A stretch of 64,000 bases of DNA from Acanthosepion esculentum. Its lineage: Eukaryota; Mollusca; Cephalopoda; Sepiida; Sepiidae. The notes beneath the pieces are model-generated. The model saw only the letters and a list, made by a program, of their open reading frames with translations, was not told where the DNA came from and searched no databases. Where the stretch lies: contig OZ038479.1 of the NCBI GenBank assembly GCA_964036315.1, positions 54,649,246-54,713,245 on the forward strand. The letters run 5' to 3'. How positions within the stretch are numbered: the first letter of the stretch is position 1; the number at the start of each line of letters is the position of its first letter. The position numbers and the translations under genes were made by a program. Below, piece by piece: positions 22,915 to 34,230 of this stretch.

Positions 22915-24085
22915 GAGCTGAAACATAATATACAAATACAATGACATATTTTTGAAGTTTTTTTTTAAATGCCTGGAATAGTATTTTTATTTTTTAGAGA
23001 TTCTTCTTTTTACTTGTAAACAAACTCTGTTTTTACAAAAGACAAGGAAACAACAGCAGAACAATTATGATATAAGGTGAATGAAAATAAGAGAAAGAAC
23101 ATTTATTTAAGCATGAATCTTGAATCTGGTAAAAAGCTTTAAATTTAGACCATAATATCAAAGTGAATATTTGTATTTTACTTTAAAGATGAGAGAATGA
23201 GTTTCAAATATCAAGTAATAATGCTTATTTTATCACAAGTTCTATAAATGAAGATGGTGATTTGAATTTGGTAATTATTACTTTGTTGATATGAAGGAAA
23301 CTTGAAATGATTTAAAAACTGATGCCATCATTCAATGAACAATAGATTAAATCAGTTCATATTTATATAACATTTTTTATATTTTATATTTCTGAAATCA
23401 GTTCATCTCAAAATGTGGCAAAAAGCATTAAATTTAAAGCATAATGACCAAATGAAGCTTTGTTTTTTTTTCTTTCAGAATGAAGAATCAATTTCAAATA
23501 TCACACAATAAAGTATTTTTGTTCTATGAGTTCTAAGTTCTGTGAATCAAGATGGTGATTTCAATTTGGTAATTATTCGTTTGTTGATATCAACACAAAG
23601 GAAAAAAATCTTTGCATCGTTAATAAGAAAATTCTGAGATAAAAGCAATCTGTATTCCTTCTATAGAATCACAGATATTATTGAAACTGATAGTATTAAA
23701 AGTTGTTTAGCTTTAAATAGTTATAATATCCACTAGAAAATATTTTATGAAAAAATCCTCAGCTTTCAAAATCTGTATTAACTGTGCATAAAATTTCAAG
23801 TATTTATTTAATAAAGGACAAAAATTATTTTTACAAATATTCCATTTGAAATTTTTCAAGGAAAAATGCTTCATGTGACTACCTGATCAAATTTACTTTC
23901 AAAATCCTAACCTTGTTGAGTATTGCACATTGTAAAGATATATCTATGGAGAAATTCTGTTTAGATTATATCAGACACATACTCTGGGATCTATAGAAGG
24001 GTCATTAATGATGTGGGGAAGTAATGTCCAAATAAATTTTGCCCCCTTTTACAGACTGTTAATATTGTAATAAAAGCACCTTGTT
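22915..24085 (+). repeat. Duplicated block R, copy A
   Basis: It contains two diverged copies of a 190-bp unit (GCAAAAAGCATTAAATTTAA, TTTCAAATATCA, GATGGTGATTT.AATTTGGTAATTATT; 23100-23290 and 23400-23600). These are followed by a 480-bp segment ending TTAATATTGTAATAAAAGCACC. Blocks at 29680-30344 and 30522-31720 carry the same order of words. Confidence 0.7.
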
Positions 24086-24350
24086 GTAACCTAAGAAAAG
24101 GTTACTGAATAAGAATAACCAAAACGAAGGTTGGAAATGGAACGATAATATTTATAACAAAAAACAACGTAACAAGATTCACCAGTGCCACACAGTAAGT
24201 AATCAACTGCTAGTGGTGAGTTAGAAGTGAATTGCAAGTGAATCCCAAGTGGAAGACAACATACAGTATACACCACTGTATTTATAGGAATTGGCACATA
24301 CCCATTATAGTCCATAGGTACGGTTTAACTCACCTCATTGTAAAATTTAA
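24081..24350 (-). repeat. Dispersed repeat family H, copy 1
   Basis: TTGTAACCTAAGAAAAGGTTACTGAATA, AAGATTCACCAGTG.., AGTTAGAAGTGA align with the reverse complement of 26600-26760 (GTTGTAACCTAGAAGGTTAC, AGATTCACCAGC, GTTAGAAGTGAG). The AACCT...AGGTTAC end forms a small hairpin. The family is not identified. Confidence 0.6.
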
Positions 24351-24354
24351 ATTA

Positions 24355-24525
24355 AATGGTAAATCATGTCAAGAGTGGCTGTGTGGATAGCAGTGCTGGA
24401 TTTACCTCTTGGTTTGGCTGGCTGAAGCCTAGTAATTTCAAAATCTACGGGAATTTCCAGGCTAGGTGAATAATATTTTTGACATTGTCATAAGTCTTGA
24501 GAGAGGATTCACAAGTGAAATAATC
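24355..24525 (+). repeat. SINE-like family D, copy 1
   Basis: Shared words: AATCATGTCAAG.GTGGCTGTG, CAGTGCTGGATTTACCT, TTGG..TGGCTGAAG, GTCATAAGTCTTGAGAG. Other copies lie at 29280-29385, 33375-33545, 33590-33715 and 34050-34225. Confidence 0.7.
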
Positions 24526-24529
24526 CAAC

Positions 24530-25230
24530 AGTTTCTGTTTTGTTTACTTTGCACTTAATACTCTTGGGAATAACATGAATCCTCCTTTTTCCAGATTACA
24601 GTGAAAATAATAGGGCAGTCTTGGCTCTTTAGCTTTGATACAGCAACCAATGTGGTGCCCTAACAACTATCAGAGTCTCATGTTTGTGTAAACACATATT
24701 TGTCTGCTCTAAAAATGAAAATTTTCTAGGTGAAAAGAAAGTTAGAATCAACAGAAAAACATTTTTATGCATATCACAATTTTAAAATTTTTTATATGAA
24801 TTTAACTTAGACATTTAGATGTTTTATTTATTTTTATTGATGCTGGTAAAAAAAAAAAAAGATGATAGTAAGCAAAAGTGATACTGACAGCCACAACATG
24901 ATCTTACCGAAAGAGTTGAAGGACTGTGAAACTGGCAATCATGTGCTATGCACACAAGAGCATTGATTTTGTCATTATGGGCTACCATACAAATTGTGAT
25001 AAAAAGCATTGAGAAAAATTTTACTGCAAAAATATTAGTCCTTTTTAGCTTTGCATTGTCAACAGAAATGTGCATGCTGGATTTTGTAAAAGTTTTAATA
25101 ACATATACTATGATACATTTATTAAAACAAAAAAAATGAAAATTTGAAATTGTAGGTGCAATATTTCAAAAATTGTTACCATCACAGACTTAAACAAGTT
25201 TAAAACCCTACTTTAAATAATATATTCTCG
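24530..25230. repeat. Duplicated intron block of ZNF-2 unit
   Basis: Partner of 5940-6790; see the shared words listed there. The small minus-strand frame at 24824-25075 and its plus-strand shadow are not conserved in the partner and are not genes. Confidence 0.65.
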
Positions 25231-25279
25231 GAAGATAAATTTGGGTTTTACCTGAAAGATAATTTTTTTCCATTGACAT

Positions 25280-25935
25280 AAAGTGGAAAGATTATATTGA
25301 ATCAATTGCTAGGTCTGTTGTTAGGAAAGTTGGTTCACTGTCATGCTCAACAATTTTTTTCACCAGAATCTATCTTACACCTTTCTAAGTCTACCATTCT
25401 TCCATGCTTTCAATATTGCCTGCCACATCTGGTTTGGTGCTCCTTCTATATATTTCGAGATTCTTGATAAAATCCAAAGAAACTGCAATGTTATTGACCC
25501 TGACCTGGTATCTTGGTTTCAGTCACTTTCCCATCATCATAATGTAGCTTCCTTATCTATAAATACTTTCATAGTAATTGTTCTGATGAACTTTCCTCTA
25601 TGGTACCTAGACGCTATGAATTTAAGTGCAGTACTAGATTTGCAGTAAGGTTTCATCATTTTACAGTTGAAATTGCTAGAGGTAACCATAAGTTCTATGC
25701 TAACAGTTTCTTCTATCACACTTCTTGCTTATGGAATTATCTTGTGGTTTCTTGCTTCCCTGGCAAGCAAGTTTGATCTTTAAAAATTTAAATACAATCT
25801 CAATTGTTATCTTTTATCTTCTTAATTCCTGTTCTTTTATTGTCCTTTCTCTTAATATTGGTTTTTTCCTCTTATTCTCTCACACTCGATAGCCCCTTGT
25901 ATCTTAGTGGCTCTGTTGCTTTGCTTGAAGAGAAA
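25280..25935 (+). mobile_element. LINE 3' end (C-terminal ORF2 and tail), degenerate
   Basis: The plus strand gives EILDKIQRNC...LQSLSHHHNVASLSI-type sequence, here with FQSLSHHHNVASLSI. This matches the C-terminal LLDRIQRRA...LSHRRNVASLSL region of CR1/L2/jockey-like LINEs. After a stop at 25646 the later conserved part continues in another frame (FTVEIARG equivalent, then FFYHTSCLWN). The tail ends CTTAGTGGCTCTGTTGCTTTG followed by an ATTATATATA run, the typical microsatellite-like LINE end. A similar tail is at 58190-58260. Confidence 0.75.
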
Positions 25936-26044
25936 TGATTATATATATATATCTTTTTAAAAATATATAATCATCGCAACACCAAAATTCCCATGTTTCA
26001 AAACTGAAATCTCAATTTAAATTCAATCATACAAATTAAAATTA

Positions 26045-26322
26045 AAATACAAAGTTCCATTTCATTACGAAGTGGTGCTAAGAATAAATTTTTGAAACGG
26101 ATTCACTTAATTTATAAGTCCAGACAAATTTTGATAGCTGCAATACATTAGATGCATGATTTTTCTAAATAAGTTAAATCTTAACAACCCTAAAATAAAA
26201 ATGATGTAATTTTCCTTAACCCCAACATCTCAAAATAACAAATTTGTCTGGACTTATTAAGTGAATCAATTTCAAAAAGTTATTCTTAGTATTGTTTGAT
26301 AATGGAACAAAATTTTGTGCCA
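26045..26322. mobile_element. Foldback (MITE-like) element
   Basis: Inverted arms 26049-26137 and 26239-26320, sharing AAATTTGTCTGGACTTAT, AAGTGAATC and CTAAGAATAA on opposite strands. The loop is about 100 bp and has no coding frame. Confidence 0.7.
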
Positions 26323-26600
26323 CATCTGACCATGTGGGGCAGTAGGTAGATATCCTGGGGTTGGAGATTTGTCTCCAGTTGCGCTGATCAAACTCTCTGC
26401 ATCTGGACAGAGAAGATTCCCAGATGAGGCTATGTTGAAGGGCAGAGTCTCATCTCTGGAAACAGCTACCCAACTCCATTTTATACAGGGTCTACGGGGA
26501 ATTTTTGGCTGAGCCGATGGGCTTGTATCCCCCACATCAAATTCGGCCTTGAGTCACATCTGACCATGTGGGACAGTTGGTAGATATTCTGCAGTTGGAG
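26320..26600 (+). repeat. Dispersed repeat family G, copy 2
   Basis: It shares the core of 2330-2740 (AACTCTCTGCATCTGGACAG, GAGGCTATGTTGAAGGGCAG). It is flanked on both sides by CACATCTGACCATGTGGG.CAGT.GGTAGATAT (26321 and 26552), an internal direct repeat. Confidence 0.6.
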
Positions 26601-26770
26601 AATTCACTTGACTCACTTCTAACAGTTAACTACTTCTATGCGCTGCTGGTGAATCTTATATGTGTTGTTCGTGTCCTAAGTATTATCATTCATTACCAAC
26701 CGGCATGTGATTATTCTATTCAGTAACCTTCTAGGTTACAACACTAACTTTGTGACATTTTTTAAACATG
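26600..26770 (+). repeat. Dispersed repeat family H, copy 2
   Basis: It is in inverted orientation relative to 24081-24350; the shared words are given there. Confidence 0.6.
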
Positions 26771-29220
26771 GTATACTAATTTTTTAGCGAATCAGTGTAA
26801 AACATTTCTCCCCACCCCATTAAAAAATATACACGCGATTATGAAAACAAGGGTTGAAACATACTCCCACCAACACCCCATCCCATCCCAATATTTTCCC
26901 AAAGTTTTTTTTAATCAAATACCCTACCGAATAGGCCCTATTCAATGAATAGAGCTTATTCGCTAAAAAAAGTCAATAATAATAATAATAAGTTCAGAAA
27001 ATTTCGTTTGAATCGGATAATTTTCGGATTTGGGGGGGGGGGGGCAAATAAAACGACAGGACTCGATTTTTATTTTTAATTTCATTGAGGGGAAAAAAAG
27101 AATCCATTTTTATGTTTTTGTTGGTGGCAATTAAAAAAAACAAGAACAATTTTAATTTAAAAAAGTAATATTTAAGAAGAGTTTATTTTCTTTTTTATCA
27201 TACTGTGATTTAATTTAAATTAGTATAGTAATAATAATATTAATAATTAATAATAAACTTCAAAAAGGGAAATGACAAAAATAAAAATCCTTACAATTTT
27301 TTAGATAAAGTCTCAAGAAACGGGGCCATAATTCGCATGAGAAAAAAAAAAGGTAATAGAAAATTTCACAGAACTTTTTGGAAAACAAAAGTTGCAGAAC
27401 AAAGAGAATTTGTGAACATTCATTATTGCTGCAATGTGCAATATTACCTACTTGGTATACAAAAAAGTTTTTCTGGCGGATGTATTTATGGAGATGTCCT
27501 AAAAAAACCCAAAAAAAACAGCTGTCTGTAGGATAAAAAATACCTTTCTGAAAAAGGCTTATTTTTTTTCATCCTCAAACTACTCAACAAACCTTATAGT
27601 GAATAGCGGGCTTCATCGAAAAACTGTTTCCTCAAAGAAAAAGCAAGCGTCTGCATGAATAGGAATATATCTGAATATATATTTCGAAGAAAAAATGTAT
27701 TTGAAAATATATTTATATTTAAATACAATGAACAATAATATAACTTTTTAACATGCAATTATGGCCCAGCTAGACTTTTTTCTTACCATTTTTTTTAAAA
27801 TATGACAATGACATATTGAAATCATACCTGAATTTATTTTCATGTTATTTTGCAACACTAACAAAGAATAAAAAGGAATGAAAATATGAGAATGAAAAAT
27901 ATGATGCAGCAAGTCAGCAAATAATGAGATTTTTTTTAATCAAAATTACTTGTATTCTTTCACTTACCTTTCAAACCAAAAAAATACAATGAGTGTTCAA
28001 ATGATTCTGTTGGAATTTCTCTGTCAACCTACCGAATATTTGTATTGTTCTTTCAATTCAGATTATTTTGTCCTACTCGAAACGAATGACACAAAGAAAG
28101 AATTAAGAAATGGAAAAAAAACGCGATATGAATGTGAAATTATTTTAGTTTTGAGAAAAATATTTCACATGATATGTCAGCGAAAAAAGAAAAATTAAGC
28201 GGTGCCAGACAAGATTTGGTTCCTTGTCTTCAAAATGCTTAAATTTCTTGACATTTGTCAAAGATGTTATTCAAAACTAAAACTAGTTGCATGACGTTTC
28301 TTTATGGTCAGAAACAATACCATCACTAAGAACCTAATGTCCCTCACCACCCGAAATATATATGATAATATGCTCTCTTTCTCTACAATATCTCATTTTT
28401 TATAGATTTAATAATAAATTATTGAAATCTTTAAGAACCTACCTGTACAACAATAAACATCGCTAAAAAAGATGAACAATGGTGTACTCACTGTAAAATA
28501 AAAACAAGAACAACATTTACAATGTATGCAATACTTTTTTTTCTTTAGGGTATCACTAAGGTCCAAAACGCAGGCTTATTTAAAAAAAAAAACAAAAAAA
28601 AACGAACAAACAAACAAAAAAACAACAATAACAAAATACGCTCACCGTTTTTGAAAATTTACCAAAAATCAAGGAATAATTCGATTCAAATGAAAATTTT
28701 AGTACTTCACTTATTCATCAACGAATGAATTGTATATAGAATATGTTATTTTATGAGAAAACTTTGTGGAAATACCTTTAAACAGTAACAAACACCTTTA
28801 GGCTTTTAGATATTTCGTGTGTGTTGGGGGATGACAAATATTTTTAATATTTAAAATAAAAATCCCTATAAGGTTCTTTCCCTAAAAAGATTTTAATACC
28901 AAATCAGAACATCTTGAAAATGTGTCTAGAAACCATACAAAAAGAATTCAATACATCCTCCACCCCACAAAGTTTGTTTTTTGTGGTGAGTTGGTATTTC
29001 CATAAAACATTTTCTCTTGCTGATTATTCTACAATGAATATTTATTTTTGAAAAGTTTGTAATTTTTCATCACGATTTTGAAATTCTTCCATCTGCTGAT
29101 GACAAAAGAATTTTTTTTATTAAATAAAGATGAGTTTGAAGAATCGAAATAAATTTTGTTGATGCTATTTTAATTTTCGCATCAGAAATATTTTAAAAAG
29201 TATTTAAAAACTTAGCACTA
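26770..29220 (-). other. ZNF-2 upstream block with candidate exon 1, splice donor and promoter region
   Basis: Paralogous to 46450-48080 and in part to 9480-10340. On the minus strand GGAACCAAATCTTGTCTGG, then GGTAGGTTGACAGAGAAATT and CCAACAGAATCATTTGAAC, lead to TTTGAAAG|GTAAGTG, an excellent donor match (exon end 27968). The outer parts are an inverted pair (26905-27060 against 28660-28760). Small frames here (27337-27531, 27950-28198) are not conserved in the partner blocks. An untranslated first exon is my preferred reading; a long TIR element carried with the unit is the alternative. Confidence 0.45.
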
Positions 29221-29279
29221 GAGGATAACATTGTTCATTAATTTCAGAGTCAGTGAGGAAAAATGTATAACTTATTATT

Positions 29280-29385
29280 AATAAAGTGTGACTGTGTAGA
29301 CAACAGTGGAATATTTAACTTTTGGTTTGGTTGGCTGAAGCCTAGCAGTTTCAAAATTTATGGGAGATTCAATTTTCACAAAGTA
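29280..29385 (+). repeat. SINE-like family D, copy 2 (truncated)
   Basis: AGTGTGACTGTGTAGACAAC, then TTTGGTTTGGTTGGCTGAAG, as in 24355-24525. It is cut off on its right by the mariner MITE. Confidence 0.65.
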
Positions 29386-29625
29386 TTGGGTTGGTGCATA
29401 ATTCAGGCGTTTTTGTAGACGAGTTATTTGTTAATAAAAAATAAAAATTGCTGTTTTGTTTAATTTTTTTAATAAAAAATATCATTTTATTTTCAGGTTA
29501 TAAAAATGCGTGTCGATAATCATACGCCCCGTAATAATCATTTAAAGATGTTATTGTTGAATTATGTTTCTTTTTTCATAATAAATATTGTTTCAAAAAC
29601 GCCTGATAATTATGCACCAACCCAA
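29386..29625 (+). mobile_element. Mariner-derived MITE, 240 bp
   Basis: The left end TTGGGTTGGTGCATAATTC.. is mirrored at the right end (reverse complement TTGGGTTGGTGCATAATTAT), followed in both by CAGGCGTTTTT. TA precedes the left end; the right flank reads CA, probably a mutated TA. Inside, an ATG frame gives VDNHTPRNNHLKML, which resembles the first residues of a mariner transposase (compare NHLRHIMLYEF at 34423). The element is thus an internal deletion product. The termini resemble those of the cecropia-type mariner group. Confidence 0.8.
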
Positions 29626-29679
29626 CACAAGCATACAGCAGTATAGCGGTTAAATAAATAAAAATGAGGAAAAGACCTG

Positions 29680-30344
29680 AATGTTGAAATGAGGCAAAAA
29701 GCATTAAATTTAAAGCATAATGACCAAGTAAAGCTTTGTTTTACTTTAACGAACAGACAATGAATGAAAAATCAATTTCAAATATCAAGAAGCAATAAAG
29801 CATTTTTTTTTGTTTTTTCACAAATTGTATGAAGACGGTGATTTCAATCTGGCAATTATTTGTTGATATGAATTAAACATTACAAGACCAATCTGTATCA
29901 CCGCTATAGAAGCAAAAATGTTTGTGAAAATGATATTATGAAAATTTTACTTATTGTTTATTTACAAATAGTTTAAGTTAATGCACTAGAAAATCTTATA
30001 CAGAAACAAAGAAATATAAAAAAATAAAAACTTGGCTTTTAAAATCTGATACAAATCAATTAAGTAGTGGCTATGCATAAAATTTCCAGTAAATCACAAA
30101 AATTATTTACAGAAATTTTGAAAGGAAAGATGCTTTAATAACCAGAGTAAAAATTCATTTGCTTATAAAATCCTAACCTCATCAAGTCTTAAACATGTTA
30201 AAAATAGACCTCTGGAGAAATTCTGACTTTTTTAAAAAAACCAAACGCTATAGAATCTATATAAAGGGTGATTCATATCTAATTGAAAAGAAATGTTCGT
30301 ATATTGTCCTTTTGTACAAACTGTTAATATTTTTACAAAAGCAC
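29680..30344 (+). repeat. Duplicated block R, copy B
   Basis: It matches 23400-24080 in order: GGCAAAAAGCATTAAATTTA, AATCAATTTCAAATATCA, CCAATCTGTAT, then AAACTGTTAATATTTTTAC. Its end is split by the solo LTR. Confidence 0.7.
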
Positions 30345-30516
30345 TGTTATGAATAAGCAAGAGTGGTCTCCCCTTGTTTTGTTACTCTTCTCTTTGAGAG
30401 AACTATTTCTGTTTACTGGGACTATAAAAGGACACTATATATATATATATGAACCTTGTATTCTCAGTTGAATAAAGCTTTCTTAAAGCCAACACCTGCG
30501 TACTTTTGTCATTACA
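30345..30516 (+). mobile_element. Solo LTR, 172 bp, with 5-bp target duplication
   Basis: It begins TGTTATGAATAAGC and ends GTCATTACA. It is flanked on both sides by AGCAC (30340-30344 and 30517-30521). The paralogous uninterrupted site (near 24070) reads AAAAGCACCTTGTT, confirming a single AGCAC before insertion. Inside are a TATA-like ACTATAAAAGGACAC and a GAATAAAGCTT polyadenylation-like signal. The 5-bp duplication fits a Ty3- or Bel-type LTR element. Confidence 0.85.
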
Positions 30517-30825
30517 AGCACCTTATGATAAAAGAGGTTTAAAAATAAACCAATCTGTATTAACTCTATAGAATCAAAGATGCTTTACAAAGTGAAATGA
30601 TGATAAGTTGTTTACTTTCAAATAGTTATTATAATATACATCATGAAATCTTTTTTCGGAAAAAAAAAATTCTTGGCTTTAAAAGACAAGTTTTTTTTTT
30701 GTTTTTTTTTTGTTTTGCTAATCAGCTAAAAAATCAACTAAGTATTGGCTGAAGTGCATAAAAATTTCCACTAATTAAATGATGGAAATTATTTTTTACA
30801 AAGTTTCTATTCCAAATTTTGTAAT

Positions 30826-31577
30826 CCTGGGTATGATGATAAATCACACCCGGCAACAAGGCCTTCGAAGATTGGAGTTACTGAGGAGTGTGGAACCACC
30901 TCTTCACTGCTGTTGTTCCCATGTCCACCCTGACTCTTGGTGGTAGCACCTGTTAGGGTCCTACCTATGGGGAAAACAGTGACCCCCCCAAAAAAAATAA
31001 AAATAAAAATAAAACACTATGAAAGTATAAAAATACATATTTATAGTAAAAATACTAGCAATACATTTTGATATAAAAAATTATCAACAATATATATTTA
31101 TAGTAAAATGACCAACAATATATATTTATAGTAAAATGACCAACAATATATATTTATAGTAAAATTATCAACAATATATATTTATAGTAAAATGATCAAC
31201 AATATATATTTATAGTAAAATGACCAACAATACATATTTATAGTAAAATGACTAACAATACATATTTATAGTAAAATGACCAACAATACATATTTATAGT
31301 AAAATGACCAACAATACATATTTATAGTAAAATGACCAACAATACATATTTATAGTAAAATGACCAACAATATATATTTATAGTAAAATGACCAACAATA
31401 CATATTTATAGTAAAATGAGCAGCAATACATTTTATCTGTAGTTCAAGGAATAAAATTGTGCTCAAAATATCTTTAGCTGAAACCATAAATTGTGTTAAA
31501 AATATTTAGATTTTGGAATTAAATAACCCATATAGGTGTTGATATGCCACTAAACAAAATCAACCAACTATTACAAA
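30826..31577 (+). mobile_element. Element V, long-core copy with 28-bp minisatellite
   Basis: Inserted in block R copy C between two CAAATTTTG words (ending about 30825 and starting about 31576), an 8-9 bp target duplication. Left part: CGGCAACAAGGCCTTCG, GAGGAGTGTGGAACCACCTC. Right part: TTTGGAATTAAATAACCCAT, TTGATATGCCACTAAACAAA, ATCAACCAACTA. The core is the array described separately. No transposase frame; nonautonomous. Class uncertain. Confidence 0.75.
31084..31430 (+). repeat. 28-bp minisatellite, about 12 units
   Basis: The unit is GACCAACAATATATATTTAT followed by AGTAAAAT. Twelve near-identical copies differ at a few positions (TAT/CAT, GAC/GAT/TAT). It is the core of an element V copy. 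Confidence 0.95.
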
Positions 31578-31729
31578 TTTTGCCAGGAAAGATCCTTTTG
31601 CAAGTAACTCACTGAAATAATTTACTTATAAAATCCTAAACTCATTGAGTTTTATGCATCTTGAAAATACATCTCTGGAGAAAATAAAACCTGATGCAAT
31701 AGTATTTCCACTACTGCCTGAAGCAATAA

Positions 31730-32855
31730 CGAAAAAAAAAAAAAAATGCAAATCCAATTCAATTATACGATTAAGAAAAAAATTATATTACTAAGAGTGC
31801 TTGAAAAAGTATGTCCTTTTTTTTGCTGAGAATAGGATAACCTATTCTCTGACGAACAAAATGTAAAAAAAAAAAATACCAGAAAAATAAAACTTAAAAA
31901 TTACAATGCACAAAACAAAATAATAAGAGATTGAGCCCAGCTGCTGTGTAAATGATAAAAAGAGCCTTTTCTCTACAGTACACACTTTCTATCCTTTCAA
32001 AGTTCGAAAGTTTTTTTATATATTTTTCTTTTTTTCCTTTTGAAGTCAAAGTTCTCTTTTCTTTTTTTTCTTATTTTCTTCCTGTTCAAATGTAAATTTT
32101 GTCTTTCTTTTACTATATGGCTGAGGAAGGGGAAAACTTCCTTAGAACATGCTGTAGTACAACTTCTTGTAACAGCACATGTTTGCTTCTTCTTCTTCTT
32201 CACTGTAAGTGTCATTAGTCCCCAAAACACTTAGGGACTTCTCAGTTCTTTCTTTACAGTTAACTTTGTAATATCCAGCTCTTCTTTTCTGGGGCTTCTT
32301 CAAGATGACTTCTTTTAAAACTTTCTCTGAAGACTTAAGGGAAACTTGCCTTCAGCAACTTTGTTACCCATGCATCCTTTACTCTTGAGAAATACTGACT
32401 GTCATTTCAGCAGGGAGAGAGAAACAAACCTCCTATTCCTAGGAGGTATAGCTTCCAACTGCCTGCTACTATCCAGTAGTAGTTCTCCCTTCTCCTTCAA
32501 AGGGAACGGTTGACATTTGAACTGTCCAATAAAAAATATCAGCAGGTTCTTAGGGCCAATAACACAGTGAGACATTTTTTTCTCCCTTCACCTCAAAATT
32601 TTGAAATATAGGCTCACTATGAATGGTGTATTTTGAAATTTTACAAAAAATGGAAAAGAATGCAAAATATCATCTGCATAATGAGACTGTAAAGTGCATT
32701 ATTTTGTCATTTCTATTTAACCTAAAATTCACTGGTTCAGAGCATCTGCTATTTTGGTATCTGCCTAGTAGCAAGCTTGTTGAGTTAGTGATGACCAATT
32801 CACAGTAAGTCAAAACTGGTTATCTTTTTAAATAAGTGGGGAAAATATTCATGCA
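31730..32855. other. Spacer, pyrimidine-rich in part
   Basis: 31970-32340 is rich in T and C on the plus strand and gives lysine-rich low-complexity frames on the minus strand (31997-32230). No repeat partner or domain was recognised. Confidence 0.4.
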
Positions 32856-32859
32856 TTTA

Positions 32860-33060
32860 AATATCAATCGGAAAGCTGAGTTTGAATTCCAATCGAATCA
32901 ATTGCATTCACTTCTATGCTAATAACCTTGGGAAAAGTATGCATACTCTTCTTCTCTCTCCAGCTATTGGTAAATAGCAGGACAGACTGGGTTCTATAAA
33001 CTTGGATGGCAACTAGTCTAGGAGAAAGGCAACTCTGCAGAGGGTTGTTCGGGGATCTTT
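32860..33060 (+). repeat. tRNA-derived SINE, family A, 5'-truncated
   Basis: GAGTTTGAATTCCAATCGAA, ACCTTGGGAAAAGTATGCAT, CTCCAGCTATTGGTAAATAG and TTGGATGGCAACTAGTC follow the family A order; the tRNA-like head is mostly missing. Confidence 0.75.
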
Positions 33061-33370
33061 TAGCATGTAGTCCACCAGGTCCTTGTATTCGGCCCATCAA
33101 ACAGTGTGGTTGGTTTTACACAAAGCCTTCACCACTATAATCAAATCATATGTGCTGGTGTCTGGCTGTTGGTTCCTAGGAACTGAGCTGCTTGACCCTC
33201 ATACATCGAATACAATGGGAGAGTCCACCAAATATCAATATAAATTCTTTCAGAAAAGTCAATGATTATATGGGGAAGAAAACTCTATATAAATTTGTTC
33301 TGTTCCAGAAATGGCTGATAAAAACTGTTGCAAAAGTACTTCATCCGGAAAGTGTTTCAAAATTTATATT
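33060..33370. other. Unassigned sequence between SINEs
   Basis: Moderately GC-richer stretch (TCCACCAGGTCCTTGTATTC, GTCTGGCTGTTGGTTCCTAG). It may be the 3' tail of a SINE; no copy elsewhere in the window was found. Confidence 0.3.
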
Positions 33371-33374
33371 TAAT

Positions 33375-34225
33375 GATAAGTCATGTCAAGTGCAGCTGTT
33401 CAGATATCAGGGCTAGATTTATGTTTTGGATTGGAAGGCTGAAGACAAGCATCCTCATAATCTAGGAGAACCTCCATTCAAGGTGGATAATATTTTGGAT
33501 ACTGTCATAGGTCTTGAGAGGAGTCTTCCAAGTGGAATTGTCTAGCGCCTTTCTTTATCTCAATCTTAAAAATGTTTCAAAATTTACATTCAATGATAAG
33601 TCATGTCAAAGTGCAGCTGTTCAGATATCAGGGCTAGATTTATGTTTTGGATTGGAAGGCTGAAGACAAGCATCCTCATAATCTAGAAGAACCTCCAGTC
33701 AAGGTGATGTAGCTTAGATGTGTCACAAGGCCAAAAGTATGGTGCACCCAGCAAGGATTGAACTCACTCTTCAGCTGTAATTGATGAAGCAAATGATTAC
33801 ATGCAACATAAGGCTGAAAATGTGTAGCACCCAGTGAGGATCAAACTCGCTACTCAGTCAGAAATTGATCTAGCAAGACAAGCTTGCTAGCCATTAGACA
33901 ATGTTGAAGTGCCCTATGGAGATTTTTCAAAGCATAGCTTAGATGTGACACAAAGCTGTAAGCAGGAGGCACCCAGTGAGGATTAAACTCACTATTCATT
34001 TGTAATTGATATAGCAAGACAAGCTTGCTAGCCATTATACCACATCATTTCATGATAAGTCATGTCAAGTGAGGCTGTGCAGATATCAGTGCTGGATTTC
34101 TTTTGGATTGGTCGGCTAAAGACTAGCATCCTTATGATCTATGCGAACATCCAGTCAAGGTGTCTAATATTTTTTATACCGTCATAAGTCTTGGAAGAAA
34201 ACTTGCAAATGGAATAGTATAATGT
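33375..34225. repeat. Cluster of SINE-like repeats: three family D copies around two tRNA-like segments
   Basis: Family D copies: 33375-33545, 33590-33715 and 34050-34225. Between them, two related segments (33720-33900 and 33930-34045) look tRNA-derived on the minus strand. There they show TGGTATAATGGCTAGCAAG (A-box-like) and GAGTTTAATCCTCACTGGG (B-box-like). No intact tRNA cloverleaf is proposed. Confidence 0.7.
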
Positions 34226-34230
34226 TATTA

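Larger units (their letters stand above)
30522..31720 (+). repeat. Duplicated block R, copy C, interrupted by element V
   Basis: It repeats CCAATCTGTATTAACTCTAT, AGTTGTTTACTTTCAAATAG and, after the insertion, ATAAAATCCTAAACTCATTG and CTCTGGAGAAA. Copies B and C are in direct tandem. Confidence 0.7.

Noticed and set aside
26272..26535. 87-codon minus-strand frame with proline-rich text
   Set aside because: It lies within dispersed repeat family G and is not kept open in the copy at 2330-2740.
31084..31430. Regular 28-bp repeats considered as a CRISPR-like array
   Set aside because: Units are adjacent with no spacers, inside a eukaryotic transposable element.
33720..34045. Possible tRNA genes on the minus strand
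   Set aside because: A-box- and B-box-like words are present, but no cloverleaf with paired acceptor and anticodon stems could be drawn; they fit SINE heads.
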